Part shown: piece by piece, positions 1 to 4,883 of the stretch
Layout: every line of letters begins with the position of its first letter
Position numbering within the stretch: the stretch's first letter is position 1
Translations under genes and position numbers: made by a program
The notes under the pieces: model-generated
What the model was told of the DNA's origin: nothing
What the model saw: the letters and a program-made list of their open reading frames with translations, nothing else
Databases searched by the model: none
Assembly (NCBI GenBank): GCA_902476475.1
Contig: CABSDO010000079.1
Coordinates: forward strand, 1-10,232
Direction: 5' to 3'
DNA: 10,232 bases
DNA from: an uncultured Collinsella sp.
GTDB taxonomy: Bacteria; Actinomycetota; Coriobacteriia; Coriobacteriales; Coriobacteriaceae

Positions 1-1
1 C

Positions 2-1243
2 TTAGAGGTCCTCGCGCCAGAAGGGCATGCTCATGCAGCGCGGGCCGCCGCGGCCGCGGGAGAGCTCGGCGGAGGGCACGACGAGAAGGTCCAGGCCCTC
101 CTTGTACAGCACGTCGTTGGTGACGGTGTTGCGGGCGTAGACGCAGATCTTGCCGGGCTCGACGCACAGGGTGTTGGAGCCGTCGTTCCACTGCTCGCGG
201 GAGGCCGCGATCGGGTCGCCGCCGCCGCAGGGGATCAGCTTGACCTGGTCGACGCCGGTGGCGTCCTCCAGGACGTGCTCGAGGGTGTCCTCGATCAGGC
301 GGATGTTCACGTCGCCCGGGTTCTTGCCGGCGGTCAGCTCGTAGACGCGCAGGGTGCCCATGATGGCGGGGTGGATCGTGAACTTATCGACGTCGATCTG
401 GGTGAAGACCGTGTCGAGGTGCATGAAGGCGCGCGAGACCGGGATGTCGAAGGCCAGGATGCGCTCGACCTTGGAGTCGGAGTTCCAGAAGATGTTCTGG
501 GCCATGATGTCGATCGCGGCGGCCTGGGTGCGCTGGGAGATGCCGACGGCGAGGGTCTTCTCGTTGATGTTCAGCACGTCGCCGCCCTCGGTGTGGAACT
601 GGCAGTCGCGGCGGAAGTACAGCGAGACGTCCTTGTAGTCGGGGTGGTACTTGAAGATGTACTTGCCGTACAGGGTCTCGCGGTTGCGGGTGACCGAGTA
701 CATGCGGTTGAGGTTGACGCCCTCGCCGACGACCGCGAACGGGTCGCGGGTGAAGTAGAGGTTGGGCATCGGGTCGATGATCAGGTCGGACTCGGACTCG
801 GAGTTGACCAGGGAGTCGAGGGTCGTGGACGCCGTGAGGGGCATGTCGATCTCGGACTTGGTCATGCCGGCCATGGTCTTCTTGACGAACTCGAGGTTGT
901 CCTCGATGGAGTCAAGCTTCTCGCGGACGATCTGCGGCATGTGCTGGCCGCGGATGCCGGCCTCGGCGATGTACTGGTCGGTGAACTCGGCGCGGGCGCC
1001 GGGGACCTGGTCGAACACCTCGGCGACGAGGTTCTCCAGATAGAGGACCTCCACGCCCTGGTCCCTCAGGATCTGGGCGAAGGTGTCGTGCTCCTGCTGC
1101 GCGACCTCCAGGAACGGGACGTCGTCGAACAGGAGTCGCTCGAGCTCGTCGGGCGGCAGGTTGAGGAGCTCGTCGCCGGGACGGTGCAGGCAGACCTTCC
1201 TGAGCTTGCCGATCTCGGAAGGCACGTGCAGACCTTTCGTCAT
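2..1243 (-). CDS. arcA: Arginine deiminase, copy 1
   Basis: The 413-residue product hydrolyses arginine to citrulline and ammonia, the first step of the cytoplasmic arginine deiminase pathway. Family motifs are intact: FTRDPF at 164-169 (substrate Asp167), EGGD at 219-222, FMHLD at 273-277 (catalytic His275), and the C-terminal GGPRCMSMP with nucleophile Cys403. The length is normal for bacterial ArcA. The ATG at 1243 gives the usual MTKGLH start. AGGAGG (1246-1251) lies only 2 nt upstream of it, which is unusually close, so the AAAGG further upstream may also serve. The TAA stop is at 2-4, so anything downstream lies outside the window. The gene is identical in every base to the copy at 3091-4332. 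A 573-bp AT-rich gap and a terminator separate it from the aminotransferase gene, and it has its own promoter, so it is probably transcribed independently. The function is near certain; which copy is expressed when is unknown. Confidence 0.97.
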   Translation of the reverse strand: MTKGLHVPSEIGKLRKVCLHRPGDELLNLPPDELERLLFDDVPFLEVAQQEHDTFAQILRDQGVEVLYLENLVAEVFDQVPGARAEFTDQYIAEAGIRGQHMPQIVREKLDSIEDNLEFVKKTMAGMTKSEIDMPLTASTTLDSLVNSESESDLIIDPMPNLYFTRDPFAVVGEGVNLNRMYSVTRNRETLYGKYIFKYHPDYKDVSLYFRRDCQFHTEGGDVLNINEKTLAVGISQRTQAAAIDIMAQNIFWNSDSKVERILAFDIPVSRAFMHLDTVFTQIDVDKFTIHPAIMGTLRVYELTAGKNPGDVNIRLIEDTLEHVLEDATGVDQVKLIPCGGGDPIAASREQWNDGSNTLCVEPGKICVYARNTVTNDVLYKEGLDLLVVPSAELSRGRGGPRCMSMPFWREDL

Positions 1244-1263
1244 GGCCTCCTACCTTTCTTTCG

Positions 1264-1308
1264 GGCCCCTGTCAGGGCCGATTCGTTAGCGCCTCTCCGT
1301 GTGAGGCG
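1264..1308 (-). promoter_or_regulatory. Structured 5' leader of arcA copy 1 (two hairpins)
   Basis: In the predicted transcript, hairpin 1 pairs CGCCTC with GAGGCG (plus-strand 1290-1308) around a 7-nt loop. Hairpin 2 pairs GGCCC with GGGCC (1264-1279) and ends about 13 nt before the Shine-Dalgarno sequence. Both hairpins recur at the same places in the leader of arcA copy 2 although the bases differ, and one pair in hairpin 1 changes on both sides. The GGCC of hairpin 2 could instead pair with the GGCC directly before the start codon, enclosing the ribosome site. That switch is inferred. No known riboswitch class was recognised. Confidence 0.5.
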
Positions 1309-1325
1309 TTATTGCTGACGACATA

Positions 1326-1354
1326 TTTATATCCAAAATCAGCCCATACTTCCA
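1326..1354 (-). promoter_or_regulatory. Promoter of arcA copy 1
   Basis: Reading the minus strand, a -10 box TATAAA (1326-1331) sits 17 bp after a weak -35, TGGAAG (1349-1354). The surrounding TTTTGGATATAA is shared exactly with the promoter of arcA copy 2. The poor -35 suggests dependence on an activator, probably at the repeats just upstream. The predicted leader is about 75-80 nt. Confidence 0.6.
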
Positions 1355-1364
1355 CCTTGCCCCC

Positions 1365-1391
1365 GAACGGTTTTTTATAGGGGGTGAACGG
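1365..1391 (-). promoter_or_regulatory. 21-bp-spaced CCGTTC direct repeats, arcA copy 1 operator
   Basis: Two CCGTTC hexamers in the minus orientation (1386-1391 and 1365-1370) start exactly 21 bp apart, two helical turns. They lie 10 and 31 bp upstream of the -35. The proximal one sits in CCGTTCGGGGGC, followed by a conserved GGTGGAA. The same motif, spacing and position occur upstream of arcA copy 2. This is the expected layout for an activator binding one face of the DNA; the regulator is not identified. Confidence 0.5.
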
Positions 1392-1620
1392 CATACACAT
1401 ATACTTCACGCATGGCACACTTTGATTTAATAAAGTTTATTTACGTGCTTAAACGCGTTTTCAATCCAAATACCAAATGGAACTTAACTTTATTAAACCA
1501 CCCTCAAATTGCATATTTCTAATAAAGCTATGAATAGAATTAGCGATTCATACCGCGTCTCAACCATTTTCATTTTTATTCAGAAAAAAGTTTGTCCTAT
1601 TCATTTTCTGATTACAAGTT

Positions 1621-1651
1621 ACCGTTTACCAGATGCTTGGTACCGTTCACC
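1621..1651 (+). promoter_or_regulatory. Orphan 21-bp-spaced ACCGTT(T/C)ACC repeat pair
   Basis: ACCGTTTACC (1621-1630) and ACCGTTCACC (1642-1651) start 21 bp apart on the plus strand. This is the spacing and core seen upstream of both arcA genes, but in the opposite orientation. No plus-strand gene follows before the terminator at 1730. A TATAAG at 1662-1667 is too close to match the arcA promoter geometry. It may be a remote site for arcA, a relic promoter, or control of a short RNA. Confidence 0.4.
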
Positions 1652-1729
1652 GGAAGCTCAGTATAAGGCCCAGCGAATATCGGCTCGCCCTACTGTCTCA
1701 TTTGTAACAACTTGACTTCTCGGTATAGA

Positions 1730-1767
1730 AAAACGGACCCGCTTCACTAGGGAAACGGGTCCGTTTT
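1730..1767 (-). terminator. Intrinsic terminator of the aminotransferase gene
   Basis: A perfect 12-bp stem, AAAACGGACCCG (1730-1741) with its complement (1756-1767) around a 14-nt loop, ends in a run of five T on the minus strand. It lies 50 nt after the aminotransferase stop. The plus-strand side has a T4 run, so it may act in both directions. Confidence 0.85.
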
Positions 1768-1816
1768 CGATTATCTTCGGCCAATTTAGATAACGCCCTC
1801 GAAGATCATCGGAATC

Positions 1817-2941
1817 CTAGCGATCAAACTCCGCCAGCGCCTCGCCCAAAAGCCTCAGGCCCTCGCGCAGAACGTCCTCGCTCGCGCAGTAGCCCAGGCG
1901 TGCGCCACAGGGAAGCTCAAAGCGGCTGCCGGGTACCAGCAGCACTCCCCTCTCGGACAGCAGGCGCTTGCAGAACTCCTCGTCGTCCTCGGGAATATCC
2001 AGCTGGATAAACGAGGTAGACACGCCCTGTGGGGCCGTCCAGGAAACGCGATGCTGCGTATCGATCCAAGCCTGCGCGATATCGCGGTTGCCAAACACGA
2101 TCTTGCGATTGCGCTCGAGGATCTTGTCCTTGTGCTCAAGCACATAGGTCGCCAAGGCGTCGTTGAACACACCGCCGCAGATCATGGTGTAATCGCGATA
2201 GGTACGGATGCGGTTGGACACCTCTTCGTCGGCCACGACCCAGCCCACGCGGGCCGCAGGCGTCGAATAGGTCTTCGACAACGAGTTGGTGACAATGGCC
2301 CTCTCGTACACGTCGACCATCGACATAAAGGACTCAGTGTTTTCGAGCGGCAGATACACCTCGTCGCACAGCACGTAGGCGCCCACCGAACGGGCGATCT
2401 CGGCAATCTGGCCGAGCATATCGGTATCGAGCACCGTACCGATGGGGTTCGATGCGTTGTTTATGCAGATAAGCTTGGTGTTGGGGCGCACCAAGCGCTT
2501 GAGTTCCTCGATATCGGGCTTCCAGCCGAGTTCCTCGCAAAGCTCCCAATACTCGACCTCGGCGCCCAGCGTGCGCGGAATCTCGTAGAGCGGCGCGTAG
2601 GTGGGCCACTCGGCGATAACGTGGTCGCCGGGCTCGACCACGGCCATGATGGCGTTGAGGTTCGCACCCGTGCAGCCATTGGTCTGCAGAATGTGGTCGG
2701 GATTGACCTCCCGACGATACAGCTTGGCAACCACGGCCTTAAACTCCGGCGAGCCCTCGATCCAGCCGTAGTTCATCTTCTCGCGGTCCAAGCGCTCGTA
2801 GAACGTGGCGCCGTCCTGCTCATCGAGCGCGCGCAGCTCGCCCATGGTGAGCGACGAGATCGTCGACTGGGCGATGTCCCACGTGGCACTTTTCTCCCAA
2901 ACGTTGAGCCATTCCTCAACGCCAATCGTCTTGATGTCCAT
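1817..2941 (-). CDS. arcT: ArcT-like PLP-dependent aminotransferase (class I/II)
   Basis: The 374-residue cytoplasmic fold-type I PLP enzyme shows the expected landmarks: NPIG at 165-168, D193 with Y196 against the cofactor ring, SLSK with Schiff-base Lys223, phosphate-binding Arg231, and Arg348 as the likely carboxylate clamp. The N-terminus (VEEWLNVWEKSATWDIAQS) resembles the transaminases called ArcT found in arginine deiminase clusters of lactic acid bacteria. Its position between two arcA genes supports that name. The true substrate of this family is not settled, so the reaction is not assigned. The start is the ATG at 2941, preceded by AAGGAG 7 nt upstream. An in-frame upstream ATG at 2995 would add 18 residues that look like leader sequence. 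The gene follows arcA copy 2 on the same strand after 149 bp containing a strong hairpin, and its own terminator lies downstream. The aminotransferase call is firm; the ArcT name is moderately so. Confidence 0.85.
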   Translation of the reverse strand: MDIKTIGVEEWLNVWEKSATWDIAQSTISSLTMGELRALDEQDGATFYERLDREKMNYGWIEGSPEFKAVVAKLYRREVNPDHILQTNGCTGANLNAIMAVVEPGDHVIAEWPTYAPLYEIPRTLGAEVEYWELCEELGWKPDIEELKRLVRPNTKLICINNASNPIGTVLDTDMLGQIAEIARSVGAYVLCDEVYLPLENTESFMSMVDVYERAIVTNSLSKTYSTPAARVGWVVADEEVSNRIRTYRDYTMICGGVFNDALATYVLEHKDKILERNRKIVFGNRDIAQAWIDTQHRVSWTAPQGVSTSFIQLDIPEDDEEFCKRLLSERGVLLVPGSRFELPCGARLGYCASEDVLREGLRLLGEALAEFDR

Positions 2942-2996
2942 GGCCAAGCTCCTTACAAAAGCAGTCATCCAATCGTGTTGACGTCCCTCATACAAG

Positions 2997-3030
2997 ATTG
3001 GGGCGGTGCGAAAACCCGCACCGCCCCAAT
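2997..3030 (-). terminator. Perfect 14-bp hairpin between arcA copy 2 and the aminotransferase gene
   Basis: ATTGGGGCGGTGCG (2997-3010) and its exact complement (3017-3030) enclose a 6-nt loop. It lies 60 nt after the arcA copy 2 stop and is a likely 3' end for that transcript. On the minus strand it is followed by CTTGTATG rather than a clean T run, so termination may be partial and allow read-through into the aminotransferase gene. A smaller 7-bp inverted repeat (3036-3042 with 3051-3057) lies between it and the arcA stop. Confidence 0.55.
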
Positions 3031-3090
3031 GGGAGACATCTAATGGCAGCTAGATGTATGTATTATGACCTGTACGGGTCCTGAAAGACC

Positions 3091-4332
3091 TTAGAGGTCC
3101 TCGCGCCAGAAGGGCATGCTCATGCAGCGCGGGCCGCCGCGGCCGCGGGAGAGCTCGGCGGAGGGCACGACGAGAAGGTCCAGGCCCTCCTTGTACAGCA
3201 CGTCGTTGGTGACGGTGTTGCGGGCGTAGACGCAGATCTTGCCGGGCTCGACGCACAGGGTGTTGGAGCCGTCGTTCCACTGCTCGCGGGAGGCCGCGAT
3301 CGGGTCGCCGCCGCCGCAGGGGATCAGCTTGACCTGGTCGACGCCGGTGGCGTCCTCCAGGACGTGCTCGAGGGTGTCCTCGATCAGGCGGATGTTCACG
3401 TCGCCCGGGTTCTTGCCGGCGGTCAGCTCGTAGACGCGCAGGGTGCCCATGATGGCGGGGTGGATCGTGAACTTATCGACGTCGATCTGGGTGAAGACCG
3501 TGTCGAGGTGCATGAAGGCGCGCGAGACCGGGATGTCGAAGGCCAGGATGCGCTCGACCTTGGAGTCGGAGTTCCAGAAGATGTTCTGGGCCATGATGTC
3601 GATCGCGGCGGCCTGGGTGCGCTGGGAGATGCCGACGGCGAGGGTCTTCTCGTTGATGTTCAGCACGTCGCCGCCCTCGGTGTGGAACTGGCAGTCGCGG
3701 CGGAAGTACAGCGAGACGTCCTTGTAGTCGGGGTGGTACTTGAAGATGTACTTGCCGTACAGGGTCTCGCGGTTGCGGGTGACCGAGTACATGCGGTTGA
3801 GGTTGACGCCCTCGCCGACGACCGCGAACGGGTCGCGGGTGAAGTAGAGGTTGGGCATCGGGTCGATGATCAGGTCGGACTCGGACTCGGAGTTGACCAG
3901 GGAGTCGAGGGTCGTGGACGCCGTGAGGGGCATGTCGATCTCGGACTTGGTCATGCCGGCCATGGTCTTCTTGACGAACTCGAGGTTGTCCTCGATGGAG
4001 TCAAGCTTCTCGCGGACGATCTGCGGCATGTGCTGGCCGCGGATGCCGGCCTCGGCGATGTACTGGTCGGTGAACTCGGCGCGGGCGCCGGGGACCTGGT
4101 CGAACACCTCGGCGACGAGGTTCTCCAGATAGAGGACCTCCACGCCCTGGTCCCTCAGGATCTGGGCGAAGGTGTCGTGCTCCTGCTGCGCGACCTCCAG
4201 GAACGGGACGTCGTCGAACAGGAGTCGCTCGAGCTCGTCGGGCGGCAGGTTGAGGAGCTCGTCGCCGGGACGGTGCAGGCAGACCTTCCTGAGCTTGCCG
4301 ATCTCGGAAGGCACGTGCAGACCTTTCGTCAT
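3091..4332 (-). CDS. arcA: Arginine deiminase, copy 2
   Basis: The gene encodes exactly the same 413-residue enzyme as 2-1243, with no silent differences found in a line-by-line comparison. The active-site set is therefore the same: Asp167, Glu219, His275 and Cys403. The identical block runs from 3090 to 4356, 24 bp past the start codon, including the ribosome site AGGAGG placed 2 nt before ATG. Beyond that the leader and promoter are only homologous. It is the first gene of a minus-strand run, arcA then aminotransferase, and diverges from ppk across an AT-rich gap. The deiminase yields citrulline for ornithine carbamoyltransferase and carbamate kinase, neither of which is in the window. An assembly duplication is unlikely because the two flanks differ. 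Confidence 0.97.
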   Translation of the reverse strand: MTKGLHVPSEIGKLRKVCLHRPGDELLNLPPDELERLLFDDVPFLEVAQQEHDTFAQILRDQGVEVLYLENLVAEVFDQVPGARAEFTDQYIAEAGIRGQHMPQIVREKLDSIEDNLEFVKKTMAGMTKSEIDMPLTASTTLDSLVNSESESDLIIDPMPNLYFTRDPFAVVGEGVNLNRMYSVTRNRETLYGKYIFKYHPDYKDVSLYFRRDCQFHTEGGDVLNINEKTLAVGISQRTQAAAIDIMAQNIFWNSDSKVERILAFDIPVSRAFMHLDTVFTQIDVDKFTIHPAIMGTLRVYELTAGKNPGDVNIRLIEDTLEHVLEDATGVDQVKLIPCGGGDPIAASREQWNDGSNTLCVEPGKICVYARNTVTNDVLYKEGLDLLVVPSAELSRGRGGPRCMSMPFWREDL

Positions 4333-4352
4333 GGCCTCCTACCTTTCTTTCG

Positions 4353-4397
4353 GGCCTTACTGGCCGAATGTATCAGCGCCCCTCCGTATGGGACGCT
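4353..4397 (-). promoter_or_regulatory. Structured 5' leader of arcA copy 2 (two hairpins)
   Basis: Hairpin 1 pairs AGCGTCCC with GGGGCGCT (plus-strand 4375-4397), including one G-U pair. Hairpin 2 pairs GGCC with GGCC (4353-4365) around a 5-nt loop, just before the ribosome site. Compared with copy 1, hairpin 1 keeps its shape while a U-A pair becomes C-G and a C-G pair becomes U-G. Conservation of pairing despite base change favours a working RNA structure. Confidence 0.5.
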
Positions 4398-4414
4398 GCT
4401 TGCTGACAGCTCTA

Positions 4415-4443
4415 GTTATATCCAAAAACCACCTGCAATTCCA
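4415..4443 (-). promoter_or_regulatory. Promoter of arcA copy 2
   Basis: The minus strand shows -10 TATAAC (4415-4420) and a weak -35 TGGAAT (4438-4443) with a 17-bp spacer, aligned with the promoter of arcA copy 1. The bases around the -10 (TTTTGGATATAA) are identical between the copies; the spacer is not. Confidence 0.6.
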
Positions 4444-4453
4444 CCTCGCCCCC

Positions 4454-4480
4454 GAACGGTCAGCAAAGTGCGATGAACGG
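4454..4480 (-). promoter_or_regulatory. 21-bp-spaced CCGTTC direct repeats, arcA copy 2 operator
   Basis: CCGTTC occurs at 4475-4480 and 4454-4459 on the minus strand, again exactly 21 bp apart and 10 bp above the -35. The proximal unit is in CCGTTCGGGGGC followed by GGTGGAA, as in copy 1, while the 15 bp between the repeats have diverged. Homology to copy 1 continues weakly upstream to about 4515 (AAGTG, CATG, GAA and ATATG blocks in order). Confidence 0.5.
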
Positions 4481-4857
4481 TATATCTCATATGATTCCCC
4501 CATGATGCACTTCGGTTCTCTAAAGCAGGTTTTCAAAGGTAAATGTTCTTTTTTCTAAGGAATTAAGCTAGATTGCACAAATATTTTCATGTTTAGGAAT
4601 TGCATAGCTAAAACGGTTTTCTGCATATATATGTCGTTTGTTCATGATTCAATTTGGATTCGATTATATTCAGCTCGCAATCATTCTTATTCATACATCC
4701 TCACCAATTGAGTATGGATATAGATTGTTTCTAAACGAGTTGGGCAGTTAGTTGCATGCCTTGGCAGCGTAAGAAGTAGGTAAAGATACCGTTCACGCGA
4801 TACGTCCGTGCCACAGGTCGACTAAATTGAGACAATAGTGAATAGTGTTAGGCTACC

Positions 4858-4872
4858 GTCCCCTGTGGGGAC
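4858..4872 (+). promoter_or_regulatory. Inverted repeat just upstream of the ppk start
   Basis: GTCCCC-TGT-GGGGAC is a perfect 6-bp stem with a 3-nt loop, 11 nt before the ATG at 4884. Its GGGGA is the only G-rich stretch that could serve as a ribosome site, so the stem could limit translation. It could equally be a DNA operator. Confidence 0.35.
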
Positions 4873-4883
4873 TGAACGGACAG

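Larger units (their letters stand above)
1244..1816. other. AT-rich intergenic region between arcA copy 1 and the aminotransferase gene
   Basis: This 573-bp stretch holds the arcA copy 1 leader, promoter and operator on its left and the aminotransferase terminator on its right. Between them, roughly 1400-1720 is strikingly AT-rich for this genome. It contains no convincing gene: a 68-codon open frame at 1509-1715 starts at TTG, has no ribosome site and has non-genomic codon use. A pair of ACCGTT-type repeats lies at 1621-1651. Confidence 0.7.
4333..4883. other. AT-rich intergenic region between divergent arcA copy 2 and ppk
   Basis: The left 180 bp carry the arcA leader, promoter and operator. 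From about 4500 to 4750 the DNA is strongly AT-rich with no gene seen. The right end holds a lone ACCGTTCACG (4788-4797) and the ppk start region. A possible ppk promoter is TTGAGA (4827-4832) with TAGGCT (4849-4854) at 16 bp, which is weak on the -10 side. Confidence 0.6.

Noticed and set aside
275..1318. Long plus-strand open frame (347 codons) opposite arcA copy 1, and its twin at 3364-4476
   Set aside because: It is antisense to a certain gene with biased GC-rich codons. The Val/Leu/Asp/Gly-rich product has no recognisable motif and arises from third-position bias.
1509..1715. 68-codon plus-strand open frame in the AT-rich spacer
   Set aside because: It starts at TTG with no ribosome site, has atypical codon use and no motif, and contains the repeat pair at 1621-1651.
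2942..2995. N-terminal extension of the aminotransferase to the ATG at 2995
   Set aside because: The good ribosome site AAGGAG lies inside this stretch at the right distance from the ATG at 2941, and family members start at the equivalent of MDIKTIGVEEW.
2051..3043. Plus-strand open frame of 330 codons opposite the aminotransferase gene
   Set aside because: It is a shadow of a gene with clear PLP-enzyme motifs, has no ribosome site, and runs through the hairpin at 2997-3030.
1..4356. Assembly artefact as the cause of the two identical arcA genes
   Set aside because: The sequences beyond the identical block differ yet remain homologous, with conserved promoter boxes and repeats on both sides. 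A misassembly would not create this. It still merits a long-read check.
4788..4797. Reading the GTTCACC core as an actinobacterial PHO box, tempting because ppk is adjacent
   Set aside because: PHO boxes have direct repeats at an 11-bp pitch. Here only one unit lies before ppk and the paired sites elsewhere are 21 bp apart. The resemblance is noted but the assignment is not supported.
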